A stretch of 64,000 bases of DNA from Actinomycetota bacterium (GTDB taxonomy: Bacteria > Actinomycetota > Actinomycetes > Nanopelagicales > Nanopelagicaceae). Made by a program: the position numbers and the translations under genes. The stretch is from NCBI GenBank assembly GCA_947372165.1, contig CANBSP010000008.1, positions 1 to 64,000 on the forward strand, given 5' to 3'. The notes under the pieces were generated by a model. That model was not told the DNA's origin and made no database searches. It saw only the letters and a list, made by a program, of their open reading frames with translations. Shown here piece by piece: positions 48,918-57,527 of this stretch; the first letter of the stretch is position 1, and every line of letters starts with the position of its first letter.

Positions 48918-49796
48918 TTAAGCGTATTGACCAGGAAGTCCGAAGACCTTTCCTGCAACAACTGTGCCATCTGCGTAGACAGCAGATACTCGGAATGATG
49001 ACCAACCATCGGTTGCACCCTTCGTGATATCTAGTGAGAGCTGAGTCGCTGGGACTGTTGAGATCAACTTCCATGCGCCACCATTTGAGGCGACTTCAAC
49101 ATTGAAGTTGGTCGCATCCGTTGTAGCGTTCCAGAAAATTGTTGCACCGGTTGCGGTGTAGTGAGCAACGATTCCAAGAGGCGCAGTGTGTGTGCCATCA
49201 GCGGCAGATGGTGCTGCTGCAGATGCTGTCGGCGTTGCTTCTGTTGTTTCTGGTGTGGCTGACATAGTCGAACTAGCGCTCGCCTCTGGTGTCGCAGTTG
49301 TTGTTGAGGTAGAAGTTGAGCTGTGGCTGCGAGAGATGACGAGAATTGCAAGAAGAGCAATACCTGCGATCACAGTGACAACAACGCGTGAAGATGAACC
49401 ACTCTGAGTGGTGCTCTTTGCTGTTGTTGTTGATGAAGCTGGTGCAACTGGTGCGCTCTTCGCTGCAGGAGTTGTGGAGATAGAGGTAACGGCTGCAGTT
49501 GATGCAGCAGGAATCACAATGCGCTTTGCGGCTGCTTTCTTAGCTGGAGCCTTCTTGGCGACCTTCTTCGCTGGAGACTTCTTTACTGGAGCCTTCTTCG
49601 CAACAGCCTTTTTAGCTGGAGCCTTCTTGGCGACTTTCTTGACCGGCGCCTTCTTGGCAACGCGCTTTGCGGCAACCTTCTTCGCTGGGGCTTTCTTAGC
49701 CGGTGCCTTCTTAGCAACCTTCTTAGCAACCTTCTTAGCAACCTTCTTAGCCGGTGCCTTCTTGGCAACCTTCTTTGCGCTCTTCTTTACTGCCAC
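48918..49796 (-). CDS. H1-like tail, membrane helix and outside Fn3-like domain in one protein
   Basis: A 292-residue protein. Residues 1-92 are Lys/Ala/Pro/Val repeats of the H1 type (KKAPAKKVAKK). Residues about 95-135 are a Ser/Thr/Ala linker, then one membrane helix at about 138-155 (VVVTVIAGIALLAILVI), a second Ser/Thr-rich linker (156-200) and a C-terminal beta-sandwich like Fn3 (about 205-288, with GATIFWNATTDATNFNVEVAS). There is no signal peptide; the strong positive tail puts the N terminus inside and the Fn3-like part outside. A role tying the nucleoid to the membrane is inference. I know of no named family. Confidence 0.8.
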   Translation of the reverse strand: MAVKKSAKKVAKKAPAKKVAKKVAKKVAKKAPAKKAPAKKVAAKRVAKKAPVKKVAKKAPAKKAVAKKAPVKKSPAKKVAKKAPAKKAAAKRIVIPAASTAAVTSISTTPAAKSAPVAPASSTTTAKSTTQSGSSSRVVVTVIAGIALLAILVISRSHSSTSTSTTTATPEASASSTMSATPETTEATPTASAAAPSAADGTHTAPLGIVAHYTATGATIFWNATTDATNFNVEVASNGGAWKLISTVPATQLSLDITKGATDGWSSFRVSAVYADGTVVAGKVFGLPGQYA

Positions 49797-49843
49797 AGTT
49801 GAACTCCTTGGTTTACGGGGTTGATTTCACTGCTTTAAGGATA

Positions 49844-50470
49844 CTAGAGAAGATCCACCAAAATAGGTGCAATCCTTCGCATGGCGCGGCCGCGATGGCT
49901 GATCTCATCCTTCTGCTGCGCATCAATCTCAGCCGAGGTGAGCGTCAACCCTGTCGGGATAAAGATTGGGTCATAGCCAAAGCCTTTGTCGCCTCGCGGT
50001 GCATCAATGATCTCTCCGGACATTTCTCCCATTTCGACAAAGTCCTGACCAGCAAGACGGTGGCCATCCGGAAAGGAGAGGGCAATTGCGCATCGAAAGC
50101 TCGCCGAACGATCAAGCTCTGGTTCGGAGTTCGCCAGTTCTTCCATCTGACGCAGCACCTTGGCGGTATTCGCGAGATCGTTGCCATGTTCACCTGACCA
50201 CCGTGCAGAGAAGATCCCAGGGTCTCCGCCTAGGGCATTAACGAATAGTCCGCTGTCATCGGCAAGTGCTGGAAGCGAGGTAAAGGCTGCAACCGCCTTG
50301 GATTTCAAGAGGGCATTCTCGGTGAGCGTTGTACCCGTCTCTTCCACATCGGGCATATCGGGAAAATCAGCGAGACCCAAGACCGTTATATCTTCTGCGA
50401 ATTCGCGCAGCAATCGATCAAACTCATGAATCTTCCCGAGATTGCGCGTTGCAAGAACTACCTTTTTCAT
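49844..50470 (-). CDS. rdgB: XTP/dITP pyrophosphatase
   Basis: Removes non-canonical purine nucleotides (dITP, XTP). The 208-residue product has LATRNLGKIHEFDRLL at the start, DDSGLFVNALGGDPGIFSAR in the middle, and GFGYDPIF, the usual Ham1 motifs. It follows rph by 12 bases. Confidence 0.95.
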   Translation of the reverse strand: MKKVVLATRNLGKIHEFDRLLREFAEDITVLGLADFPDMPDVEETGTTLTENALLKSKAVAAFTSLPALADDSGLFVNALGGDPGIFSARWSGEHGNDLANTAKVLRQMEELANSEPELDRSASFRCAIALSFPDGHRLAGQDFVEMGEMSGEIIDAPRGDKGFGYDPIFIPTGLTLTSAEIDAQQKDEISHRGRAMRRIAPILVDLL

Positions 50471-50482
50471 TGAAGCAGATCT

Positions 50483-51226
50483 CTACTTCGCAGGTGCCGT
50501 TTGTGCGAGTGCAGCGGCTTGGAGAGCGGTGAGCTCCTTACAGCCAGCAACACCCAGATCGAGTAATTGGTTAAGAAGTGTGCGATCAAATGGAACGCCC
50601 TCGGCCGTGCCTTGTACCTCAACAAAATTACCATCACCCGTGCAGACGATATTCATATCGGTATCAGCATCAACATCCTCTACATAGCAGAGATCGAGCA
50701 TTGGAACACCCTTGATGATTCCCACACTCACAGCTGCGACAGATTGGCGCAGAGGTTGGCGATCGGCCAAGATGTGGCCAGCGCCCTTCGCCCATGTGAT
50801 TGCATCGGCCAGCGCAACATAGGCGCCAGTAATCGCTGCTGTTCGTGTACCACCATCAGCTTGAAGTACATCGCAATCGATAACAATTGTGTTCTCGCCA
50901 AGAGCATGTGTATCAACAACAGCGCGTAGAGATCGACCGACGAGACGAGAGATCTCTTGTGTACGTCCACCTAACTTGCCTTTGACACTCTCACGATCTG
51001 ATCGAGTATGTGTTGCGCGTGGCAACATCGCATATTCAGAGGTGACCCATCCTTGACCTTTGCCAGTCAACCAGCGTGGCACACCAGGAGTGAAACTTGC
51101 GACGCAGAGCACGCGAGTGTTACCAAACTCAACCAAGACTGATCCTTCGGCATTCTTCAACCAGTTGCGTTGGAATGAGATGGGACGTAGTTGATCTTCA
51201 GAACGACCATCAGAACGTTTACTCAC
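50483..51226 (-). CDS. rph: Ribonuclease PH
   Basis: Phosphate-dependent 3' exonuclease that trims tRNA ends. The 247-residue product has the usual opening [36 protein letters not shown], and [22 protein letters not shown] start. It lies between murI and rdgB as in mycobacteria. Confidence 0.96.
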   Translation of the reverse strand: MSKRSDGRSEDQLRPISFQRNWLKNAEGSVLVEFGNTRVLCVASFTPGVPRWLTGKGQGWVTSEYAMLPRATHTRSDRESVKGKLGGRTQEISRLVGRSLRAVVDTHALGENTIVIDCDVLQADGGTRTAAITGAYVALADAITWAKGAGHILADRQPLRQSVAAVSVGIIKGVPMLDLCYVEDVDADTDMNIVCTGDGNFVEVQGTAEGVPFDRTLLNQLLDLGVAGCKELTALQAAALAQTAPAK

Positions 51227-51238
51227 TTATTGCTCTCT

Positions 51239-51273
51239 TCTACTTATGTACATCGCTCTACTTATGTACGCGG
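51239..51273. repeat. 18-bp direct repeat in the rph leader
   Basis: TCTACTTATGTAC occurs twice 18 bases apart (first base 51239 and 51257), separated by a short spacer. It lies just before rph. Confidence 0.7.
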
Positions 51274-51299
51274 GTTTTTAGGTGTTAGTGTGGTGACTC

Positions 51300-52088
51300 T
51301 TAAAGGTGAGATTCAACAGAGGTGACTTCTGGGCCAAGGAATCTGCGAGCGAGTAGTGAAAATGCGGCGGCATCGCCCGTGGAGATAAAACGGTACGTGG
51401 GGTTACCTTCATCGTTGAGGAGCTCGTGCTCAACAAGAGTGCGATAGAGATCTTTCGCAGTCTCTTCTGCGCTTGAGACGAGCGTTACGTAATCCCCCAT
51501 CACATATGAGATAACGCCTGTCAGTAATGGGTAATGGGTGCAACCAAGGACGAGGGTATCAACGCCTTTATCTAAGAGTGGTCGTAGATACTCTTGTGCA
51601 ACTTCGGTAATCGCTGGGCCCGATGTCTCACCGCGTTCGACAAACTCTACAAATTTAGGGCAGGCGATCGCAGTGATATCCAACTGGGGTGCAGCAGTAA
51701 AAGCATCGAGATATGCGCCTGAATCAATAGTTGCTTGTGTCCCGATAACTCCTACCTTGCCGGATCTCGTGGCAGCCACAGCTCGACGTGCCGCTGGCTG
51801 AATCACTTCAATGACAGGAATCTCATATCGTTCGCGGGCATCGCGCAACATCGCTGCGCTTGCGGTATTACAAGCAATGACGAGTGCTTTAGCTCCGGCT
51901 GCCACTAATTGGTCGAGGCTTTCCAGGGCAAAACTTCGAACCTCGGCAAGCGGCCTAGGTCCATATGGTCCACGAGCGCTATCGCCCAAGTAGAGAATAG
52001 ATTCGTTCGGAAGTTGATCGATGATCGCCCGTGCGACTGTAAGTCCGCCAACGCCAGAATCGAAGATTCCAATCGGGGCGCTATTCAT
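51300..52088 (-). CDS. murI: Glutamate racemase
   Basis: Supplies D-glutamate for peptidoglycan. In 262 residues: [16 protein letters not shown], the catalytic Cys in VIACNTASA, and LGCTHYPLL with the second Cys. It follows the DUF2017 gene by nine bases, within the clpS-DUF2017-murI-rph-rdgB group. Confidence 0.97.
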   Translation of the reverse strand: MNSAPIGIFDSGVGGLTVARAIIDQLPNESILYLGDSARGPYGPRPLAEVRSFALESLDQLVAAGAKALVIACNTASAAMLRDARERYEIPVIEVIQPAARRAVAATRSGKVGVIGTQATIDSGAYLDAFTAAPQLDITAIACPKFVEFVERGETSGPAITEVAQEYLRPLLDKGVDTLVLGCTHYPLLTGVISYVMGDYVTLVSSAEETAKDLYRTLVEHELLNDEGNPTYRFISTGDAAAFSLLARRFLGPEVTSVESHL

Positions 52089-52097
52089 AGGGCCAGT

Positions 52098-52646
52098 TTA
52101 GAGCAAGTTCAGCAAGTTCTCCTGCAGCCAACCAAGCCAGTAATAGACGGCATAGATAGATTTCTGCGGATCCTCATCGGGCAGTGATTCAAAGAGTTCG
52201 AAACTCTCTTCATTAATTTCAAGTCTCACGCTGAGCGCAAGCCGCAAATCGTTGAGTGCAACCAGCCAGGTATCAGCCTCCAGATCAGCGACCGTGCCAG
52301 CCTTTTCATCATCGACCAGGATCGCAAGATGTGCGCGAACCTCACGCAAAATTCGTTGTTTGGTCGAACGGATAGACGATTCGGTGAACCTTCGGAAATC
52401 ATTTGCTGCCTCGGGGTCGGCATAGGCGTTGGGAAGCAATCGCATGAGGACAGGATCATCTGGCGCTACTACCTCTTGCTGCATGGACATCAGTGCGGCG
52501 AATGGATCGGCTGCATCGTAATGATGGAAGAAGTCGCCCTCACCCAATAATTCAAGGAGCTGTTCAACGAGATTGATGAGGATATGGGCCTCATCAAGTG
52601 TGAGATCGAGTGAATAGGTATCCCCTGCGCGTTCAAAGTTAGACAT
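52098..52646 (-). CDS. DUF2017 protein
   Basis: A 182-residue helical protein of the actinobacterial DUF2017 family, known mainly by its position next to clpS. It has an acidic middle and C terminus, and a SVRLEINEESFELFESLPDED region. Its ATG overlaps the clpS TAA by one base. A link to ClpS or the Clp protease is likely from position but not shown. Confidence 0.85.
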   Translation of the reverse strand: MSNFERAGDTYSLDLTLDEAHILINLVEQLLELLGEGDFFHHYDAADPFAALMSMQQEVVAPDDPVLMRLLPNAYADPEAANDFRRFTESSIRSTKQRILREVRAHLAILVDDEKAGTVADLEADTWLVALNDLRLALSVRLEINEESFELFESLPDEDPQKSIYAVYYWLGWLQENLLNLL

Positions 52647-52966
52647 TAGATCTTGTCATCACGTTGAAGGGTCGCCCATAAACCATGTTCGTGCAGGCTC
52701 TGGACATGGCGTTCCATCTCTTCTCGACTTCCGCTTGAAACGACCGCTCGCCCCTCGTTATGCACTAAGAGCATTAACTCATGAGCTTTCTCTTGCGAGA
52801 AACCAAAGAGCTTCTTAAAGACAAAGACCACATAGCTCATGAGGTTCACTGGATCATCCCAAACGATGCAGGTCCATGGTCGATCGAGGAGTTCATGGAG
52901 AGCAGCATCTATATCGGTGAGCGTATCGACGCCGCCGAGGCTTGAATTGTTATTCTCGTTTTTCAT
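52646..52966 (-). CDS. clpS: ATP-dependent Clp protease adaptor ClpS
   Basis: Delivers N-degron proteins to ClpAP/ClpCP. In 106 residues: [22 protein letters not shown] and the [12 protein letters not shown] stretch match the family. Overlaps the GH18 gene stop by four bases (ATGA). Confidence 0.95.
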   Translation of the reverse strand: MKNENNNSSLGGVDTLTDIDAALHELLDRPWTCIVWDDPVNLMSYVVFVFKKLFGFSQEKAHELMLLVHNEGRAVVSSGSREEMERHVQSLHEHGLWATLQRDDKI

Positions 52967-54789
52967 CTCACGACAACTTTAACAAACTCTGTCTTTGAGG
53001 CCATGAATGCTGCATCGCCCGGAATAAGAATTCGATAACTCTTCACCCCTGGTCTCGACTCGGCAAGCGTGAAGGTAAAGGTTCCGTCAGCAAGCGTCTT
53101 CACTGTTGGCATGGTTGACGCTTTAGCCCCTGTGCCATCATCGAGTTGGACCGTGACTCCCCCAATTTTTGGTTGTACTTGCCCAGTAATGGAATATGTA
53201 ACCCCCGCCTTCATAGAAGTAGGAGGTGACCACGAGATTAAGCGCGCAACATTGATAGCGAAAGGTTGAGAAAGCCCCGCTAATCGATCCCATGATCCTG
53301 CGCTTCGAATTCGGAATTGAGTATTTTCACCGATGATCAGACCAAATGAGAGCGTGCCATCAATGGCCGAGACTTGAGGGATGAGGGGCGAGCTCAATGC
53401 CGACCAGTCGCTCGTCGCAGTCTTGCTCTCAATCTGTACGGGGATTCCCGCAAAGGCGGTCGTATCCTTCTTTGCCACGGTGGATCTGATTGTCAAAAGA
53501 TCGCCAATACTCGCCTGTGCCGAACTAGCCACAAGATTGGCGATAACTGGATCGGGCGCGATTGAGGTTGCAACCGTGCGGATCGCCGAAATTGCGGTCG
53601 CATCTTCCATGCCTATCGTCCACTCGGCAATTCCACCCAAGTGATATTTAGCAACTAAGGATGCTCGTAAAGAGAAGCCTTGGGCATCTTGATACCAGAC
53701 TGTGCGCGAAGCAGTGCATGTTGTGAGGCTGCCATCGCTGGTAGTGCCGTTGTACACCTTTTGGTAGGTGAAAGTGCTCTCGCCATATTTGGCAATGTAG
53801 GTAGGTGCTGCGCCATAGGTTGTCGCAAGATTTGCAGCATCATGCATAACAACTGTCGCTGCAGATGCAGAAGGAGTCACTGTTTTAAGGTAGTTAATGG
53901 GAAGCGATGGGCAGGTGCCAACAACCTTTGTTACCCAATCGCGGCCGTATCCAGGAATTCCCACAAATACCTTTGATGCCGGCATGACCGACACTGCATA
54001 GGAGACCGCAGATTCCGTCCATGTGATCGGACCAATCGGTCCTGGCGTTGACGTTGAATAGTCGTAAGCCATGATTCGTAGTCGATCAATCGCAGCGCCA
54101 ATCTGCGACCAGGCATAGAGGTAGTAACCCTTCTTTCCGCTGGCCGGATCAAAGAGCGGTGGCGTTGTGACCGAAAGTAATTTTCCTTGAGCATGCAAGG
54201 TTGTCGCGAGATCTTGAATGAAGGCCACCCAACGCGGTTGTGTCGTGTTCCAGGTTGCGAGGGGATCGACGTAGGCGAAACTCTCCCAATCCAGATCGAT
54301 CCCATCATAATTATTAGCAATCACGAGATTCATGATGGTCGAGATAATTGATTTCTCAGAGGTCGGATTGGCGAGCAAATTTGAGAGTGAGAGCTGAACG
54401 CTCTTGCCGGTCTTTGGATCGGTCGAAGTTCCATCGGTGATCGTAGGGAGAAGTAGATAACCAGCATTATGCAGCGTTGCAATGGTTGTTGCGATCGGGA
54501 GATTTGGATTAGCTGGTGTGTAATTATCTTGAATCGTCGTTGCATCTTTTAGCGCATACCAAAATGGCGTTACTTCACTGATTAAATCTGGGTTGGCAAG
54601 GGCCGCTGGCACCGAGCTCTTGATGGAGTAATAAGGAATCCAACCCGAGAGAATCTTTCGAGGTGGATTGTCTGCGTGGGCGGCCGTGCTAAGCGTTTGT
54701 AAAATTGGTAAAAAGAGTGCAAGGGTTGCGAAAACTATCTGGGGTGCCCGAAACGAATTCCGCGAGAGAGAACCCGCCCGCTTAACCAC
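52963..54789 (-). CDS. Secreted glycoside hydrolase family 18 protein
   Basis: A 608-residue exported enzyme-like protein: signal peptide (about 1-39, cut after HA near AHA), GH18 barrel at about 45-400 with the full acid motif [10 protein letters not shown] (D-x-x-D-x-D-x-E), and two C-terminal beta-sandwich domains. GH18 enzymes cleave chitin, peptidoglycan or other GlcNAc polymers. Its likeness to YaaH/spore-type GH18 makes a cell-wall target possible. GTG start, six bases after DUF3039. It is coupled to clpS, a strange partner for a secreted enzyme. Confidence 0.88.
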   Translation of the reverse strand: MVKRAGSLSRNSFRAPQIVFATLALFLPILQTLSTAAHADNPPRKILSGWIPYYSIKSSVPAALANPDLISEVTPFWYALKDATTIQDNYTPANPNLPIATTIATLHNAGYLLLPTITDGTSTDPKTGKSVQLSLSNLLANPTSEKSIISTIMNLVIANNYDGIDLDWESFAYVDPLATWNTTQPRWVAFIQDLATTLHAQGKLLSVTTPPLFDPASGKKGYYLYAWSQIGAAIDRLRIMAYDYSTSTPGPIGPITWTESAVSYAVSVMPASKVFVGIPGYGRDWVTKVVGTCPSLPINYLKTVTPSASAATVVMHDAANLATTYGAAPTYIAKYGESTFTYQKVYNGTTSDGSLTTCTASRTVWYQDAQGFSLRASLVAKYHLGGIAEWTIGMEDATAISAIRTVATSIAPDPVIANLVASSAQASIGDLLTIRSTVAKKDTTAFAGIPVQIESKTATSDWSALSSPLIPQVSAIDGTLSFGLIIGENTQFRIRSAGSWDRLAGLSQPFAINVARLISWSPPTSMKAGVTYSITGQVQPKIGGVTVQLDDGTGAKASTMPTVKTLADGTFTFTLAESRPGVKSYRILIPGDAAFMASKTEFVKVVVR

Positions 54790-54795
54790 GGGTTG

Positions 54796-55068
54796 CTACT
54801 CCTTCTTCAGGGTTGCGTAGATCTCTTTGCACGTGGGGCAGATTGGGAATTTCTCCGGGTCGCGATTGGGCACCCATTTCTTGCCGCAGAGCGCACGGAC
54901 TGGCTTTCCGGTGACAGCTGATTCCACGATCTTCTCTTTCCGCACATAATGCGAGAAGCGCTCGTGGTCACCATCATCGGTCGAGAGGGTCGATGTTGAC
55001 TCCTCGGTCTGCTCTTCGGTCTTACCCCGGGTGAGAAGACCCGGTAAGTCAGAGAAACCCATGCGCAT
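54796..55068 (-). CDS. DUF3039 protein (zinc-ribbon-like)
   Basis: A 90-residue protein of the actinobacterial DUF3039 family. Cys residues ALCGKKW and PICPTCKE near the C terminus can bind zinc. TAGAAT lies seven bases before the ATG (rc of 55076-55081), so it is likely leaderless. It starts the minus-strand group with GH18 and clpS. Confidence 0.8.
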   Translation of the reverse strand: MRMGFSDLPGLLTRGKTEEQTEESTSTLSTDDGDHERFSHYVRKEKIVESAVTGKPVRALCGKKWVPNRDPEKFPICPTCKEIYATLKKE

Positions 55069-55086
55069 AATGGCGATTCTATCGCC

Positions 55087-55092
55087 TAAGAT
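55087..55092 (+). promoter_or_regulatory. -10 box of argF
   Basis: TAAGAT ends six bases before the ATG at 55099. No clear -35. It lies only five bases from the -10 (55076-55081) of the divergent DUF3039 gene. Confidence 0.5.
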
Positions 55093-55098
55093 TCTCCA

Positions 55099-56040
55099 AT
55101 GAAGGATCTACTACGCACCGCGCACCTAAGTCGTGAAGATGTCGATTTACTCCTCGACACTGCCGCCGCTTTTGCGACAAATCCCTTGCGTTCCAGAGAT
55201 GCCCTCGCCAATCGTTCGGTAGCAATTTATATGACGAAGCCATCAACACGTACCCGGCTGGCATCTGAGACTGCCGTTGCGCACCTAGGTGGTACACCAA
55301 TCTTTCTTCGTGGTGATGATCTTCAGATCGGTCGCGGCGAGACGATCGCCGATACCGCCCGAGTGGTGAGTGGGTTCTGCTCTGCCCTTCTTATACGCAC
55401 CTTCGATCAGAGCGATGTCGATGAGCTCGGCGCCCATGCATCAATTCCCGTGATCAATGGCTTGACCGACCTCGACCATCCAACGCAGTTGCTCGCTGAT
55501 TGGGCGACGATCCGCGAAGTCTTTGGAAACGATATTGCGGGCAGAAAATTTACCTATGTTGGTGATGGAAATAATATGGCGCATGCCTGGCTTGCGATGG
55601 GAGCAATACTTGGCGCGCACGTTGTTGTCTCATCGCCGACTGGCAAATTGGCCCCAGACCATGATGCGATCGCAACCGCTCGCGCAATTGCCGAAACGAC
55701 TGGTGGAAAGATCGAGATCGATCACGATCCAGAAAATGCAGCTAAAGGCTCCTCTGTTCTCTACACCGATGTCTGGATGTCGATGGGCGATCCCGAGAGC
55801 GAGCGCACCGAGAAACTCGCCGCCTTGGCCCCGTACCAAATCAACGATCACCTCATGGGTCTGGCCGAGAAGGATGCGATCTTCATGCATTGCCTACCTG
55901 CCCACCGAGGCGAGGAGGTCACCGCGAGCGTGATCGACGGTCCACGTTCTCATATCTGGCGTGAGGCTTTCCATCGCCGCACCACAATCCAAGCGATCAT
56001 GTATCACTTGGTACGTGGAGAGTTAACCGGTCGGACTTAA
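55099..56040 (+). CDS. argF: Ornithine carbamoyltransferase
   Basis: Makes citrulline from ornithine and carbamoyl phosphate. The 313-residue product has STRTR at 49-53 (carbamoyl phosphate site), the DHPTQ segment and the catalytic Cys in HCLPAHRG. No other arg biosynthesis gene lies beside it. Confidence 0.96.
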   Translation: MKDLLRTAHLSREDVDLLLDTAAAFATNPLRSRDALANRSVAIYMTKPSTRTRLASETAVAHLGGTPIFLRGDDLQIGRGETIADTARVVSGFCSALLIRTFDQSDVDELGAHASIPVINGLTDLDHPTQLLADWATIREVFGNDIAGRKFTYVGDGNNMAHAWLAMGAILGAHVVVSSPTGKLAPDHDAIATARAIAETTGGKIEIDHDPENAAKGSSVLYTDVWMSMGDPESERTEKLAALAPYQINDHLMGLAEKDAIFMHCLPAHRGEEVTASVIDGPRSHIWREAFHRRTTIQAIMYHLVRGELTGRT

Positions 56041-56068
56041 TTCCCACCTACTTCTAACGCATCTCCTA

Positions 56069-56097
56069 CTGACAAAGGCGCCTGGCAGGGATAGCGT
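56069..56097 (+). promoter_or_regulatory. Promoter of pntAA (leaderless)
   Basis: CTGACA (56069-56074), 17-base spacer, TAGCGT (56092-56097), six bases to ATG 56104. This is the cleanest example of the leaderless layout in the window. Confidence 0.7.
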
Positions 56098-56103
56098 TGG
56101 GAT

Positions 56104-57237
56104 ATGCGAGTAGCTGTTCCTAAAGAGAGCCGGTCCGGTGAGAAGCGCGTAGCGCTGGTGCCCGACATCATTACAAAGCTGACCAAGGCAGGTCTTGAGG
56201 TCGTTATTGAATCCGGGGCTGGCATCAGCGCCGATTTCTCTGACGATCAATATGCCGCCGCAGGTGCAATCGTTAAGAGTGGCAACGTCACAAGTGATGC
56301 AGATGTGATCGCCTCGGTTCAGCCACTTACTCCACCTGAGATGTCAGCGCTGAAAAAGGGCGCCATCACAATTTCCTTCCTATCCCCTACCACTGCAGTC
56401 GATTCCATTGATGCTGCAGCAAGTGCTGGGGTCACAGCGCTCTCTCTTGAATTAGTTCCTCGTATTTCGCGTGCTCAGTCGATGGATGCACTCACCTCGC
56501 AAGCCTTGTGTGCCGGCTACCGTGCCGCGCTCGTCGGTGCCGAGCTTTCTCCGCGCTTCTTCCCTCTTTTGATGACAGCGGCTGGAACCGTCACGCCCGC
56601 CCAAGTTGTTGTGCTTGGTGCAGGAGTGGCTGGTCTACAGGCGATTGCAACAGCAAAGCGTCTTGGTGCAGTTGTGAGTGCTTATGATGTTCGCCCAGCA
56701 TCTGCTGATGAAGTGAAATCAATGGGTGCAAAATTCATCACCTTGGAGCTCGAAGCTCTTGAAGGATCTGGTGGTTACGCCCGCGAGATGACCGAAGAGC
56801 GCGCAGCTAAGCAACGAGAACTTCTTACGCCATATATATCTGCAGCAGATGTGCTGATCACAACCGCAGCAGTCCCAGGACGGGCTGCGCCTCGCCTTGT
56901 CACAGCGGCGATGGTTGCCACAATGAAACCTGGATCTGTTGTCGTTGACCTTGCTGCCGAAACTGGTGGAAATGTTGAGGGCACCAAACCTGGCGAGATC
57001 GTCACGACCGATAACGGTGTTCGGATGTGGGGTGGAAAGGATGTTCCAAGCCAACTCCCATTTCACGCATCCATGCTCTTCTCTCGCAATGTCGTAAACC
57101 TTCTTCTCCTGATGACCAAGAGCGTTGATGGCAAGCCAACTGGTGAGGTTATTCCAGACTTCTCTGATGAGATTATCGATGCTGCAACCCTGACTTTTAA
57201 TGGCGCCCGCCGCACACCAGAAGGAGCGAAGAAATGA
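56104..57237 (+). CDS. pntAA: NAD(P) transhydrogenase, alpha subunit part 1
   Basis: Soluble NAD-binding domain I of the proton-pumping transhydrogenase. In 377 residues: VAVPKESRSGEKRVALVPD, the Rossmann loop VVVLGAGVAGLQAIATAKRLGA, and VVDLAAETGGNVEGTKPG. Overlaps pntAB in ATGA. Confidence 0.95.
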   Translation: MRVAVPKESRSGEKRVALVPDIITKLTKAGLEVVIESGAGISADFSDDQYAAAGAIVKSGNVTSDADVIASVQPLTPPEMSALKKGAITISFLSPTTAVDSIDAAASAGVTALSLELVPRISRAQSMDALTSQALCAGYRAALVGAELSPRFFPLLMTAAGTVTPAQVVVLGAGVAGLQAIATAKRLGAVVSAYDVRPASADEVKSMGAKFITLELEALEGSGGYAREMTEERAAKQRELLTPYISAADVLITTAAVPGRAAPRLVTAAMVATMKPGSVVVDLAAETGGNVEGTKPGEIVTTDNGVRMWGGKDVPSQLPFHASMLFSRNVVNLLLLMTKSVDGKPTGEVIPDFSDEIIDAATLTFNGARRTPEGAKK

Positions 57238-57527
57238 GCAATGGTCTAGCACTTCTCTCGATCTTCGTACTCTCTGTCTTTGTTGGCTTTGAGGTTGTTG
57301 CAAAGGTCTCCACAACTCTTCATACCCCGTTGATGTCGGGAGCGAATGCCATTCACGGCATCATCTTGGTGGGGGCAATCTCTGTGGCAAGTAATGCCAC
57401 GAGTACTTTGTCGACCGCGCTCTCAATTGCAGCGATCATCCTCGCAACGATCAATATGGTCGGTGGCTTTGTAGTGACGGACCGCATGCTCGAAATGTTT
57501 AAAGGCAAGAAAAAGGAGGTGAAGTAA
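57234..57527 (+). CDS. pntAB: NAD(P) transhydrogenase, alpha subunit part 2 (membrane)
   Basis: A 97-residue membrane subunit with about three helices. The opening has hydrophobic runs and SGANAIHGIILVGA, typical of the family; the C-terminal FVVTDRMLEMF follows. Its TAA is right next to the pntB GTG. Confidence 0.93.
   Translation: MSNGLALLSIFVLSVFVGFEVVAKVSTTLHTPLMSGANAIHGIILVGAISVASNATSTLSTALSIAAIILATINMVGGFVVTDRMLEMFKGKKKEVK

Noticed and set aside
49408-49824. Plus-strand frame opposite the membrane/H1-like gene
   Set aside because: Antisense of the same repeat type; no ribosome site and crosses out of the real gene.
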